From Oscillospiraceae bacterium (lineage in GTDB: Bacteria > Bacillota > Clostridia > Oscillospirales > Ruminococcaceae), in NCBI GenBank assembly GCA_009778065.1, contig WRKM01000025.1, positions 1 through 43,521 of the forward strand: DNA of 43,521 nucleotides, given 5' to 3'. The translations under genes were made by a program, and so were the position numbers. Positions 33,935 through 42,170 of this stretch are shown here, in pieces. Each line of letters starts with the position of its first letter. The first letter of the stretch is position 1. Under the pieces are notes generated by a model. It saw only the letters and a list, made by a program, of their open reading frames with translations, was not told where the DNA came from and did not search any database.

Positions 33935-35260
33935 TTAATTGTTGATTACTCTTATGTTTTTTACGCCGAAACGAAGAAGCAATGCGGCTTCTCCCTCACC
34001 GATGAGTTCCCCGGGCATAACCAAAGGCGTACCCGGCGGACACGGCGCAACGATTTGAGCGCAAATGTTCCCGATGGAATCTTCGGGCTTTTTCAGAACA
34101 CATTCTTTATCGGGTGTAAATAGCGCGTCCCTTACGCTCATAACTCGTTCAGGCTTTAAAACGGGGTAATTTGACGCGGATAACGGTTCTTTCCGAGCGA
34201 TTTTACAGAGAGCGGCTTCAACAGCTTTTATTTCGGCTCTTCCCGTAATCGTCGAGAACAATAAAACTAAATAATTATCATCCGCATATTCGCACTCAAC
34301 CTTATTCTTTCTGAATTCAGCGGCGAGTTCATTTCCTGTATAACCATAATTACGCGCATTTATCGTAATCCTGAGTAGGTCACTTTTTCTCAGAGAAAAG
34401 CCCGCCCGCTCAAAGGTTCGTTTCAACCCGAAAACAAGTCCGAAAGCCTTAACCACGTCCATCGCCTTCAACTTAGCAATATGTTTATTACATAAATCGA
34501 GACTCTCTAAAATTAAATACGACGGACTGGATGTTCCGAAAAGCATAGTTGCGGCTTTTGCATTTACAGCATATTTAAGCTCTCCTATGTGGAGATATGC
34601 CGCGCCTGTTAATGCAGGTAATGTTTTATGTGCGCTGTCCGCACTCATTGCCGCGCCGGATTTTAAAGGGTGGTCGTTATCGGTAAGCGCGAGATAAGCT
34701 CCGTGTGCGTTATCAACTAAAAGCGGTATCTCTGCCTGTTTGCAAATATCCGCGACACTTTTTAAAGCATCGGAGCCGAACATTCCGCCGTAATAATCAA
34801 TACTATTTACGAAAACTGCGGCAGTTTCGGGCTTTATTGCCGCTTTAACCTCGCAGGGATTCAACTCCGCACTCAAAAACTCATCAGGATAAATCCAATC
34901 GACGTCAAAATCCAACAAAGCCGAAGCCGAAACGAAGCTACTATGCGCGTATCTGAAAGCTGAGATTCGGCTTTTTTTATTTTTACCGTGTACTGTTGTT
35001 TTTAAAATTGTCAGCATCGCCTGAATCGCAAGCGTAGCCCCCGAACAGGAATAGAGCGTTTTCGCCGCTCCGAATAACCCCGCCGCCGTGCGTTCGCTCA
35101 GGGCGATTATGCCGTTGCTTTCGCAGAGACTGTCCGCACCGTCTATTTCGGTTATATCATGCGGAAATTCGCGTCCTTTGCTCCCCGGCATATGACAGCG
35201 GACACAACCTTGTCTGTCATAATTTAATAAAAAATCATGAATAGGAGTTTTTACCTTCAT
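33935..35260 (-). CDS. Orn/Lys/Arg decarboxylase-family PLP enzyme
   Basis: About 441 residues from ATG 35260; a TTG two codons upstream is possible. Motifs: HDFLLNYDRQGCVRCHMPGS, YSCSGATLAIQAML, NSIDYYGGMFGSDALKSVAD, LLVDNAHGAYLAL (PLP Asp) and SAHKTLPALTGAAYLH with the PLP lysine. This is the short Firmicutes type (SpeA/YaaO-like) without the N-terminal wing domain. The substrate (arginine, lysine or ornithine) is not decided. The C-terminal part (CPPGTPLVMPGE) is typical. It lies nine bp after the FapA gene. Confidence 0.88.
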   Translation of the reverse strand: MKVKTPIHDFLLNYDRQGCVRCHMPGSKGREFPHDITEIDGADSLCESNGIIALSERTAAGLFGAAKTLYSCSGATLAIQAMLTILKTTVHGKNKKSRISAFRYAHSSFVSASALLDFDVDWIYPDEFLSAELNPCEVKAAIKPETAAVFVNSIDYYGGMFGSDALKSVADICKQAEIPLLVDNAHGAYLALTDNDHPLKSGAAMSADSAHKTLPALTGAAYLHIGELKYAVNAKAATMLFGTSSPSYLILESLDLCNKHIAKLKAMDVVKAFGLVFGLKRTFERAGFSLRKSDLLRITINARNYGYTGNELAAEFRKNKVECEYADDNYLVLLFSTITGRAEIKAVEAALCKIARKEPLSASNYPVLKPERVMSVRDALFTPDKECVLKKPEDSIGNICAQIVAPCPPGTPLVMPGELIGEGEAALLLRFGVKNIRVINN

Positions 35261-35269
35261 AAGCAATCG

Positions 35270-36721
35270 TTAAGGACTTGGTCTTGTAAACGGCAGATAT
35301 GCGAGATTACCCGCATCGTCTTTACCTATCATAACCTTTGTCAAGTGTCGGTCAACGATTAAAATCTCGCCGCCGATACGAACAGTGACGCCGGGCCATA
35401 GATTCTTATGCACCACGATATATTGCTCGCCCGCAGAATCAAGCTCGGTTTCGATTTCCTTTATACGTCCCGTGAGAACCTTTATTTCACGCTGGAAGGT
35501 AAACCGTGAGCGTATGGCGGTGGTGAGCATTGCCTCCCTGTCCGCCGAGAGCTGCCCTGTGTTCTTTTTCTGCTCCTGAAGAACCTCCGCGACCTGGAGA
35601 AGCTTTTTAGTACGTTCTTCAAGGTCTTTTATTTTATTGCTCAGTTCAAGCTTTTCCTCGGCGAGAACCGCGCTGTTTCCGAGCGTTACCTGCGTCTTGG
35701 TATAATTTTCCGAGCCTATTATGTTAGCGACAAAGCCGTTGAGTGCGATATGCTTACCCCCGTAGACTACCCCTCTGTTTTGGGTAGCGTTAAACGAGCC
35801 GCCGCAAAATACCTCTCCCGCGATAACGGACTGACTGCTGAAATTGCCTTTACACTCCACTTTTGAGCTTTCGCAGAACCCTAATTTTACATCCCCTTGT
35901 GAAACAATATCCGAATTAATACTGCCTAAGGCGATATTGACATTACCATCAGCTATGATAGTCGCACCTGTCACCGTCCCGTTTACCGTTATGTTTCTTT
36001 TGGACTTTATGGTAAAATTCTCCGCCACATTTCCCTTTACGAGAACATCGCCGATGAAATCTATATTGCCGGTGGACACGTCTACGTCTTCTTTAATCAC
36101 CAATGTTTGTTCGATGACGAAACTATTCTTTGCCCAGACGAGGTTTCCGCTCACTATTGCTTTAATTTCGGTTCCCTCATCGTTTATGGCAGTACCCGCT
36201 CCCACAACGTAATTGGCAGGCTTACCTGCGACAGGAATAATATCCTGCCCTATGGCGTTTACGCCGGGTGTGCCTTCTGTGGGATGGGTGATTACGGCTA
36301 TAATCTCACCTTCCGTAATATTACGAACAAGCCCTAAATCCTTATAATCAACCTCACCTAATTTTCCTTTTTTAGGGACAAGCTCACTTGTGGTCTCAAA
36401 AAGATATTGAATCGTTCCGTCTTTTCCGTTTTTCGCAGGGTTTCCTTTCGCAATTCTTATCTTCTTACCGTAGTGCTTTTCATTAAGAAGCACGGATGCC
36501 GCATCAACATCAGGATTAACTAAACCGTAATTGCTTATAATAGAGGTTATATCGCCGTATGTAACGGGATTTCCGCCGTCACGCTCTTCGGTTATACTGA
36601 GATAAGCCTCCATTTTATCATCTGAAAGTTGTATTGAAGCTGTTCCGTCTATAGGTTTGCTCATTATTTTTATAGAGTTTTCTGTATCTGTAGGGTTTTT
36701 ATCTACGATATTCTCACTCAT
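35270..36721 (-). CDS. FapA/DUF342 family protein
   Basis: 483 residues, AAGGAGG before ATG. An N-terminal region (1-180), a right-handed beta-helix (about 190-330: TGNIDFIGDVLVKGNVAEN, TVTGATIIADGNVNIA, VIAGEVFCGGSF) and a C-terminal coiled coil (about 350-425: EEKLELSNKIKDLEERTKKL) are the FapA layout. Such proteins are widespread in Clostridia and are linked to membrane or cell-surface polymer functions, without a firm reaction. It is the first gene of the long minus-strand run. Confidence 0.87.
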   Translation of the reverse strand: MSENIVDKNPTDTENSIKIMSKPIDGTASIQLSDDKMEAYLSITEERDGGNPVTYGDITSIISNYGLVNPDVDAASVLLNEKHYGKKIRIAKGNPAKNGKDGTIQYLFETTSELVPKKGKLGEVDYKDLGLVRNITEGEIIAVITHPTEGTPGVNAIGQDIIPVAGKPANYVVGAGTAINDEGTEIKAIVSGNLVWAKNSFVIEQTLVIKEDVDVSTGNIDFIGDVLVKGNVAENFTIKSKRNITVNGTVTGATIIADGNVNIALGSINSDIVSQGDVKLGFCESSKVECKGNFSSQSVIAGEVFCGGSFNATQNRGVVYGGKHIALNGFVANIIGSENYTKTQVTLGNSAVLAEEKLELSNKIKDLEERTKKLLQVAEVLQEQKKNTGQLSADREAMLTTAIRSRFTFQREIKVLTGRIKEIETELDSAGEQYIVVHKNLWPGVTVRIGGEILIVDRHLTKVMIGKDDAGNLAYLPFTRPSP

Positions 36722-36934
36722 AGCTGTCCTCCTTTCCCGTTTTTCTCATTTACTCTTTACTTTCTGAATCTGTAAAGTATCATTTTTATTTAATTATAAC
36801 ACATTATTGCAAAAAATGCCATACTTTTTTTATTATTTTTTGCGATTAATGAAAAAGTTTTCTATACTGATTTATGAAATATAACCAAAAAAATAAAATT
36901 TTATCGGCAATAACGGCTAAAACAGCGAAAACTA
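36722..36934. other. Intergenic region between divergent genes
   Basis: AT-rich, no gene. On the minus strand TATAAT occurs in GTGTTATAATTAAATAAA upstream of FapA, but its -35 is weak. The plus-strand promoter for the EpsG-like gene begins at 36935. Confidence 0.5.
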
Positions 36935-36963
36935 TTGACTTTTTCTGAACTATGCACTATAAT
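36935..36963 (+). promoter_or_regulatory. Promoter-like sequence before the EpsG-like gene
   Basis: TTGACT (36935-36940), 17 bases, TATAAT (36958-36963). It overlaps the first ATG (36952) of the open frame, so translation more likely begins at GTG 36976. The ribosome binding site (AAAGGA, 36964-36969) would then lie right at the expected transcription start, which is unusually tight; either the leader is minimal or another promoter is used. Confidence 0.55.
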
Positions 36964-36975
36964 AAAGGAAAACGG

Positions 36976-38121
36976 GTGATTTTTTTGCTTATTTATATAC
37001 TATTACCTGCGGTCGCTGTAGTTACGGGCGTTTTTCTCTGCCGCGAAAGGTTTAAAAACAAGGGACGGGCGGTTTACTGTATTTTTATCGGTACTTTGTT
37101 GTTTATTATTGCCGCCGTGAGGTATGCGGTAGGCTATGATTACGTCCTTTACGCTAACTGGTTCGCGTCTTTGCGTTTTATGTCCGGATTCGAGGTTATG
37201 CATTGGTCGCGGGAAAAAGGCTTCGCTGTTCCCGTAAAACTTTTGTCGGACATGTTCGTTAATCCGCAAATCATGTTTGCTTTGATTGCCCTCGTTATAA
37301 CGGTAGGCGTGATGCTGCTAATCTATAAGCGTTCTGCTGTCCCTTGGGTCAGCGTTACGGCGTTTTTGACATCGGGCTTGTTTTTCATATCGATGAATTT
37401 TATGCGGCAATTTATCGCCGCGGTAATCATATCTTTCGCACTTCGTTATGTCGCAAAAAAGCGGTTTTTCCGTTATGCGGGGTTAGTCTTATTCGCTTCG
37501 ACATTCCATTATTCGGCTCTTTTTCTACTGCCTTTTTATTTTATTTTTAAAATAAAATTGAATTATATAACGCTTTTGCTTATGCTGGCGGGTTCAGCTG
37601 TCGCTTATATTTTCGTCACTCCGCTCATGAATTTCGCGACAAATTTCTTTTATACGGGATACGACCCCGTAAGCAGGGTTGAAGCCGCAGGCGGTCTCTC
37701 AATTATTTATACGATAGCTTTTGCCTCTTTTTTCGTGGTGGCGTTTGTACTCAGAAAAATGATTGCCAAACGTAACAGGCATACGAACACTCTGCTCATG
37801 GCGATGTTTTTTGCAGTGTTTTTCGGTCTTCTCGGAACATCGCACGCTATCCTTTCTCGGCTCGCGTTGTTGTTTATTATCGCGCCTGTGTTAATTTTGA
37901 GTGCGGAAATCTACTCGGTTTTAACGGATTTAATTCGCCTTACATTTAAGGATTCAAAAAAAGTATTTATAGTGTTTGCGGCAGTGATGAATTTATTCTT
38001 TTTCGGTTTTAGCGGAGCCTATTACTGTTATTTAATTTCAGATTCGGTGAATTTTAACGGAGTTGTGCCGTACCAAACGATATTTAGTCGACATTCAACG
38101 CAGGCGGAGGAGGCAGGATAA
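36976..38121 (+). CDS. EpsG-family membrane protein (polysaccharide polymerase-like)
   Basis: About 381 residues from GTG 36976, six bases after AAAGGA; the open frame reaches up to ATG 36952, which lies inside the promoter. Ten or more membrane helices, with the EpsG signature RYAVGYDYVLYANWF (about 50-65) and FFISMNFMRQFIAAVI. EpsG proteins are thought to polymerise or assemble exopolysaccharide. The 172-residue membrane protein gene starts inside its stop (TAATG), so they probably work together. Confidence 0.85.
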   Translation: MIFLLIYILLPAVAVVTGVFLCRERFKNKGRAVYCIFIGTLLFIIAAVRYAVGYDYVLYANWFASLRFMSGFEVMHWSREKGFAVPVKLLSDMFVNPQIMFALIALVITVGVMLLIYKRSAVPWVSVTAFLTSGLFFISMNFMRQFIAAVIISFALRYVAKKRFFRYAGLVLFASTFHYSALFLLPFYFIFKIKLNYITLLLMLAGSAVAYIFVTPLMNFATNFFYTGYDPVSRVEAAGGLSIIYTIAFASFFVVAFVLRKMIAKRNRHTNTLLMAMFFAVFFGLLGTSHAILSRLALLFIIAPVLILSAEIYSVLTDLIRLTFKDSKKVFIVFAAVMNLFFFGFSGAYYCYLISDSVNFNGVVPYQTIFSRHSTQAEEAG

Positions 38122-38639
38122 TGACATTTTCCACACTCCGAACGAAAACATTGCTTAAAGTTTTCCGCTCTGATTTTGTTGAAGATATGCTGTTTTTAAT
38201 TGCGGTCACACTTGCGGCAGGGTTTTATTCTTTTGAAAAAAGACTACCCTTTTCCGAGTATATATCGTTTATCCTGTCTTTTTCGGTAATAATCGCATGG
38301 CTCTGGCTCTCATTTACATCGGGTTTTTTAAGGCGCGGTCGTTTCGTTGTCTTTTCGCTCGTTTACTGGCTTTTACCGCAACTTACAATAATTGCTCATA
38401 CAAATCGCATATCTGCACAAGGCTATAACGCATGGCTTCATACCTTTTCAAGATTCTCGGAAATTTTCGTCCGTGTGCCGCTTGACCGCGTTTCAATGAT
38501 GTTTAACTTAAACAACCTTATAATGGGTACAATTTTGGTCGTACTGTGTGAGTTCGCTTTCTTTCTTGGTTTTATATACAGAGGAAGATGTAAAAACAGG
38601 CAATGGTACCTTGCTTTCAGGGAGCGGTACAAAATATAG
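38121..38639 (+). CDS. Small membrane protein coupled to the EpsG-like gene
   Basis: 172 residues with about four membrane helices (MLFLIAVTLAAGFYSF, FILSFSVIIAWLWLSF, FVVFSLVYWLLPQLTII, and LIMGTILVVLCEFAFFLGFIY), then a short basic tail. No known family was recognised. It overlaps the EpsG-like stop by one base and is followed after 39 bp by the collagen-like gene. A role in the same surface-polymer assembly is inferred from position only. Confidence 0.75.
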   Translation: MTFSTLRTKTLLKVFRSDFVEDMLFLIAVTLAAGFYSFEKRLPFSEYISFILSFSVIIAWLWLSFTSGFLRRGRFVVFSLVYWLLPQLTIIAHTNRISAQGYNAWLHTFSRFSEIFVRVPLDRVSMMFNLNNLIMGTILVVLCEFAFFLGFIYRGRCKNRQWYLAFRERYKI

Positions 38640-38678
38640 ATATGTTTTTAAACACATTAAACGAAAGGAATCGTAAAA

Positions 38679-39794
38679 ATGAAAAAACTTTGCACTTTGC
38701 TTGTAGCGGTTATTTTCTGTATCACGAGCGTGTTTTCGGTCGCCGCTATAACAGACTACCGCACAAACCCGAATTATCAGCCGAGTAATGATAATGCTTT
38801 GGCTGTCGTTGACCCGAACTCTATCGGGCAAGGACCCATAAACCTTGACGATGGCGCAACATTGCTTCTGCCGTTCTTTCAAGCGTTAATCAATTCGGGT
38901 GACACGGTTGAGTTTTACAGCGACAGCTTAGGTTTTGCAGTAATAATTGACCCCAATTCTATTAAAGACCTCGGTAAAATCCGTCCGTTTGTCCTTGATT
39001 TTAACTTTGCCCCGCCTAATGAGCTTTCAGGTGATATACCCGAAGGAGCATTTTACATAGGCATGGACCCGAAAGGCGATTTCGGGTTTGAGTTAGAGTT
39101 AACGATAGATGCGACCAAACTCCCGAACAATTTTACTCCGGGCAGTGTTTTATTTGTTCTTCATGTCGACGACGATGGTAAAACAACGGTCGTTGGCTTT
39201 ACTGTGGTAAATCCGGATGGCTCGGTTTCTGTTACACTTGACTCCGCTTCTTACCATTTACTTGTCGAGTTTTCAAATCCCGGAGACCAGGGACCTCCGG
39301 GAGAACAAGGACCGCCGGGAGAGCAAGGACCGCCGGGAGAACAAGGACCTCCGGGAATACAGGGTCCTCCCGGAATACAGGGACCGCCCGGAACACCCGG
39401 GACGCCGGGAACACCCGGAACACCGGGAACACCCGGGACGCCGGGAACATCCGGAGCAACGGGGACACCCGGAGTACCGGGAACACCCGGGGCAACGGGG
39501 ACACCGGGAGTACCGGGGACGCCGGGAGTACCGGGAACACCCGGAGCTGACGGCAGAGACGGACAAGACGGCAGAGACGGACAGGACGGACGCGACGGTG
39601 CATCGAATGTCACAACAGGAGGTCCGGGCAACAACTGGTGGAATTATAATAACGATGGCAACCCGGGTACGAATGTAGCTGTCGGAATTGCGGGACTCTC
39701 TGCTATTGCGGGCGCGGGCGTTGTGATGTTTCTTTTCAAGAGGCGCGGAGCGAAGGTATATGATGATTACGTTGACGAAGACGACGAAGATTAA
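38679..39794 (+). CDS. Collagen-like surface protein
   Basis: 371 residues, AAAGGA before ATG. Signal peptide [20 protein letters not shown], a folded N-domain (30-205) and an uninterrupted Gly-X-Y tract of roughly 90 residues (about 207-298), first GPPGEQ repeats, then [15 protein letters not shown] repeats, then GRDGQD. A Trp/Asn-rich spacer and a membrane helix ([21 protein letters not shown]) with FKRRG and an acidic tail follow. There is no LPXTG, so it is membrane-held. Like BclA-type proteins it could form a triple helix on the cell or spore surface. It sits between polysaccharide-type genes and cotJ. The repeat-rich DNA invites slippage. Confidence 0.9.
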   Translation: MKKLCTLLVAVIFCITSVFSVAAITDYRTNPNYQPSNDNALAVVDPNSIGQGPINLDDGATLLLPFFQALINSGDTVEFYSDSLGFAVIIDPNSIKDLGKIRPFVLDFNFAPPNELSGDIPEGAFYIGMDPKGDFGFELELTIDATKLPNNFTPGSVLFVLHVDDDGKTTVVGFTVVNPDGSVSVTLDSASYHLLVEFSNPGDQGPPGEQGPPGEQGPPGEQGPPGIQGPPGIQGPPGTPGTPGTPGTPGTPGTPGTSGATGTPGVPGTPGATGTPGVPGTPGVPGTPGADGRDGQDGRDGQDGRDGASNVTTGGPGNNWWNYNNDGNPGTNVAVGIAGLSAIAGAGVVMFLFKRRGAKVYDDYVDEDDED

Positions 39795-39806
39795 TTTATA
39801 AATGAC

Positions 39807-39845
39807 AAAGGCGGCTTGCTTTTTAAAAGTGAGCCGCCTTTTTAT
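39807..39845 (+). terminator. Terminator of the collagen-like gene
   Basis: AAAGGCGGCT (39807-39816) pairs with AGCCGCCTTT (39832-39841), followed by TTTATTTT. Confidence 0.85.
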
Positions 39846-39846
39846 T

Positions 39847-39945
39847 TTACCACCAGCCGCGACGCCAACGGCGGCATCCGGGTCCGTACGGACCGAATCC
39901 TGCCACCCACCACGGAATAAAACGATTTCCACGGAAAAAAGGCAT
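39847..39945 (-). CDS. Tiny Trp/Arg/Gly-rich protein (32 aa)
   Basis: A minus-strand frame MPFFRGNRFIPWWVAGFGPY, then GPGCRRWRRGWW and stop, has a strong AAGGAGG ribosome binding site eight bases before ATG. It is short but the ribosome binding site and unusual composition (6 Trp, 7 Arg) favour a real gene. It is convergent with the collagen-like gene and near cotJ, so a spore or cell-surface role is possible. No family recognised. Confidence 0.55.
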   Translation of the reverse strand: MPFFRGNRFIPWWVAGFGPYGPGCRRWRRGWW

Positions 39946-40018
39946 AATATGTTCCTCCTTATGATTAATTGACGTTTTATGTCGTATTACAGATTATGCA
40001 ATATAGCGAAGATTTGAC

Positions 40019-40046
40019 ACCGACTATTTTAAAAAAGCATAATATA
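40019..40046 (+). promoter_or_regulatory. Possible mother-cell (sigma-K/E-type) promoter of cotJ
   Basis: CATAATATA (40038-40046) matches the CATANNNTA -10 element of sigma-K, and AC (40019-40020) lies 17 bases upstream as the short -35 element requires. The -35 element is only two bases, so this is weak alone, but the sporulation gene downstream supports it. A TTGACA near 40014 is an alternative, with a poor -10. Confidence 0.45.
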
Positions 40047-40076
40047 ATGTAATGTAATCACGAAAGGAGAAATCTC

Positions 40077-40259
40077 ATGCATAATAAATCGCATTGGGGA
40101 GAAGCCGAGTTTACGCCGCGGGTCGGGTACGCTTTTGTCGTGCCGCAAAGACTCGGTAAAGTATATCCGCCGAGACGCGCCCTTGCTGAGGGGACAATAT
40201 TCCCTGAATTAAACATAAGCATACATGATTATACAAGGGGGATTTGGAATGGAAAATAG
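40077..40259 (+). CDS. cotJA: Spore coat protein CotJA
   Basis: 60 residues; AAAGGAG before ATG. GYAFVVPQRLGKVYPPRRAL-AEGTIFPEL matches the short CotJA family (V-P-Q, Y-P-P, G-T-x-F-P-E-L). It overlaps cotJB by 11 bp. CotJA is made in the mother cell and joins the CotJ complex in the coat. Confidence 0.9.
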   Translation: MHNKSHWGEAEFTPRVGYAFVVPQRLGKVYPPRRALAEGTIFPELNISIHDYTRGIWNGK

Positions 40260-40542
40260 AAGTTTCGGCAACCCGAATTGCCGACCGATTCCGCAAAACT
40301 GTTCCGCGCTTATGGACAGTTTGTGTGAAGCGCATTTCTTCGCGCATGATTTGAAGCTGTACTTAAACACGCATCCCGACGACCAAACCGCACTCAATAT
40401 GTTCAGAGAGGCGTGTGAGCAGTATTGCGCCTGTTTTGACGCTTTTGAGAGCTGTTGCTATCCTCTGCGCGAGTGCGGAGCGGGTAGAGTCGGCGATGAA
40501 TGGGATTGGCTTTGCGGCGCGTGGCCATCGGAAAGGATATAG
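40249..40542 (+). CDS. cotJB: Spore coat protein CotJB
   Basis: 97 residues. ATG 40249 follows AGGGGG; the open frame from 40225 starts too early. LMDSLCEAHFFAHDLKLYLN and EACEQYCACFDAF, GDEWDWLCGAWPSE near the C-terminus fit CotJB (L-Y-L-N-T-H-P, W-x-W). It is followed nine bases later by the start of cotJC, the normal cotJABC order. Confidence 0.9.
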   Translation: MENRSFGNPNCRPIPQNCSALMDSLCEAHFFAHDLKLYLNTHPDDQTALNMFREACEQYCACFDAFESCCYPLRECGAGRVGDEWDWLCGAWPSERI

Positions 40543-40551
40543 GTGCGTTAT

Positions 40552-40707
40552 ATGTTTATTTTTGAAAAAAGAACGCAGATGCCTGTCAGAATACATAACA
40601 AGAATCCGAAGCTTGCCGGGTTTATTCTTACTCAATACGGCGGAGCTTTTTTCATAATCTATGAAAGCGGTTTTACCCCCTCGAAATCCGAAACACTTGA
40701 ATTATAG
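40552..40707 (+). pseudogene. cotJC: cotJC N-terminal part, interrupted after codon 31
   Basis: ATG 40552 opens MFIFEKRTQMPVRIHNKNPK, then LAGFILTQYGG, the normal CotJC start (the family reads W-x-Y-E-K-K ... QYGGxDGEL). After GGC-GGA (40644) homology stops and the frame runs for 20 unrelated codons to TAG at 40707. The missing part (PDGELGASLR...) is encoded at 3629-4111 on the same strand. Joining 40644 to 3629 gives GGC-GGA-CCG-GAC, in frame, with no base lost. The gene is intact up to the break, with a ribosome binding site and operon context, so the interruption is recent or reversible. Confidence 0.92.
40630..40650 (+). other. Recombination junction (attL-like) at the 3' edge of the cotJC 5' part
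   Basis: CTCAATACGGCGGA is cotJC; from GCTTTTTTC onward it is foreign. TTTCATA-ATC-TATGAAA, an inverted repeat, follows within 20 bases and may be part of a recombinase binding site. It shares CTCAAT and CGGA with the junction at 3618-3628. Confidence 0.65.
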
Positions 40708-40738
40708 AATCCCTTAAAAGCAAAGTAAACGCCCTGCT

Positions 40739-41137
40739 TTATACCGTCCAGTCCTCAACCGCAAGACCCTCTACACGCCCGAACTCTTTGACATTATTTG
40801 TCACGCACACAAGTCCCGCCGCCTTTGCGTGAGCCGCAATCAGCATGTCCATATTACCGATGGGTTTACCTTTACGTTCCAAGTCGGCGCGAATTTTTCC
40901 GTACTCTTCAGAAGCTGCACAATCAAAAGGAATTACGCTCATTGTTGACAAAAATTTCATTAAAGCCAAAGCATTTTGAGTAATGTTTTGGCTTTTAGCA
41001 ACACCGTATTCCAATTCTGATTGCACAATTGTTGATATAAAAATTTGATTTTCCGGCACAGATGCGATTTTCTTCGCAAGCTCAAGAGATTTATTCTTGA
41101 TGAGAAAAATACAAATATTCGTGTCAAGCATATACAT
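40739..41137 (-). CDS. vapC: VapC-like PIN-domain toxin 1
   Basis: 132 residues. PIN motifs: MLDTNICIFLI (first Asp), ISTIVQSELEYGV (Glu), and NMDMLIAAHAKA (Asp) near the end. PIN toxins cut RNA, often tRNA or rRNA. The stop/start of the antitoxin overlaps (TGATG). The last 32 residues (from AAHAKAAGLVCVTNN onward) are almost identical to VapC 2, and the two modules are tandem duplicates. Confidence 0.9.
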   Translation of the reverse strand: MYMLDTNICIFLIKNKSLELAKKIASVPENQIFISTIVQSELEYGVAKSQNITQNALALMKFLSTMSVIPFDCAASEEYGKIRADLERKGKPIGNMDMLIAAHAKAAGLVCVTNNVKEFGRVEGLAVEDWTV

Positions 41138-41373
41138 CAGTCAAAAGCCTCTCTCTCAATCGGAAAATCTTGCGTTGGTCTGCCGTGTTCTAAAAAATCC
41201 GGTGTGAACTCGTTTAGACTTTCGGCGAGAACAGAAAAACGCTCGCTCGGTTGAAATAAAATTAAGGCAGAACCGATTCTTTTGATAGCTACTTCATTGC
41301 AGTTGAAGCGGTACTCTTTCGGAATCCGTATTGCTTGACTGTTGCCGTTATTGAAAATCCTTGCTGTTTGCAT
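41137..41373 (-). CDS. vapB: VapB-like antitoxin 1
   Basis: 78 residues, GGAGG before ATG. MQTARIFNNGNSQAIRIPKE is the AbrB/MazE-type DNA-binding domain; the C-terminal part binds VapC. It represses its own promoter by family knowledge. Confidence 0.9.
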   Translation of the reverse strand: MQTARIFNNGNSQAIRIPKEYRFNCNEVAIKRIGSALILFQPSERFSVLAESLNEFTPDFLEHGRPTQDFPIEREAFD

Positions 41374-41399
41374 AATAAACCTCCACCCCTTTTTATTAT

Positions 41400-41428
41400 A
41401 GTATATACCATTGTGTGTACTTTGTCAA
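41400..41428 (-). promoter_or_regulatory. vapBC 1 promoter with operator-like palindrome
   Basis: TTGACA (41428-41423), 17 bases, TATACT (41405-41400). The spacer carries GTACACACAATGGTATATAC, an imperfect palindrome, probably the VapB operator. The TTGACAAAGTA context is conserved in the second copy. Confidence 0.7.
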
Positions 41429-41485
41429 TACATTTTGGGAATTTAATGAATTTTATATTAAGCAAAGCAAGGTAAACGCCCTGCC

Positions 41486-41881
41486 TTATACCGTCCAGTC
41501 CTCAACCGCAAGACCCTCTACACGCCCGAACTCTCTGACATTATTTGTCACGCACACAAGTCCCGCCGCCTTTGCGTGAGCCGCAATCAGCGTATCCATT
41601 AACCCGATAGGCGTCCCGGCGCGTTTGAGAGCCGCACGGATACGTCCGTATTCCATTGCGGCAAGCGTATCAAAAGGCAATATCTCCACGGTAGCTAAAA
41701 ACGAGCGTAAAGACACAGCATTTTTCATGGGACGCATACTGTTCTCAACACCAAACCATAATTCCGCTTCTACCACCGTAGATATGGCAATGTCGCCATG
41801 CTCAAGAATAAAGCGAGAGCGTACTGAAGTATTTCCGTTGATTGCGAAAACACAAGTATTAGTGTCGAGCATATACTTCAT
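41486..41881 (-). CDS. vapC: VapC-like PIN-domain toxin 2
   Basis: 131 residues. MLDTNTCVFAI, ISTVVEAELWFGV and LMDTLIAAHAKA carry the PIN acidic residues. It differs from VapC 1 in the middle but ends in the same VCVTNNVREFGRVEGLAVED stretch. It overlaps its antitoxin gene by four bp (ATGA). Confidence 0.9.
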   Translation of the reverse strand: MKYMLDTNTCVFAINGNTSVRSRFILEHGDIAISTVVEAELWFGVENSMRPMKNAVSLRSFLATVEILPFDTLAAMEYGRIRAALKRAGTPIGLMDTLIAAHAKAAGLVCVTNNVREFGRVEGLAVEDWTV

Positions 41882-42123
41882 ATACTTTGCTCCCTTTTAC
41901 TCTCGTAATCAGCATCATCGCGCCTTGCTTCAAGAATGGAATCATATACATCATCGGTAAAAGGTTCGCACTCTAAGAAATTTTTAAGTCCGTCACTCTT
42001 CGGGTACAACATAACGATTGCTCCCACCTTTTTTACAGCAACTTCATCACATTCAAAACGGCACGATTTAGGCAATCGAACCGCTTGACTGCCACCGTGT
42101 CTGAATAATTTTGCAATTTCCAA
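41878..42123 (-). CDS. vapB: VapB-like antitoxin 2
   Basis: About 81 residues from TTG 42123, six bases after GAGGTG. The longer frame to 42207 runs through the promoter and is unlikely. MEIAKLFRHGGSQAVRLPKS matches VapB 1 (N/G-x-S-Q-A-x-R-x-P-K). Confidence 0.85.
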   Translation of the reverse strand: MEIAKLFRHGGSQAVRLPKSCRFECDEVAVKKVGAIVMLYPKSDGLKNFLECEPFTDDVYDSILEARRDDADYESKREQSI

Positions 42124-42141
42124 AATAATCACCTCATTTAC

Positions 42142-42170
42142 AGTATACATCAATGTATATACTTTGTCAA
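42142..42170 (-). promoter_or_regulatory. vapBC 2 promoter with operator-like palindrome
   Basis: TTGACA (42170-42165), 17 bases, TATACT (42147-42142). GTATATACATTGATGTATAC in the spacer is a near-perfect palindrome, a likely VapB operator. Confidence 0.72.

Noticed and set aside
39217-39934. Long open frames on both strands across the collagen repeats
   Set aside because: The GC-rich 9-base periodic DNA keeps all frames open. They have no ribosome binding sites and only the plus-strand collagen frame has a signal peptide and G-X-Y pattern.
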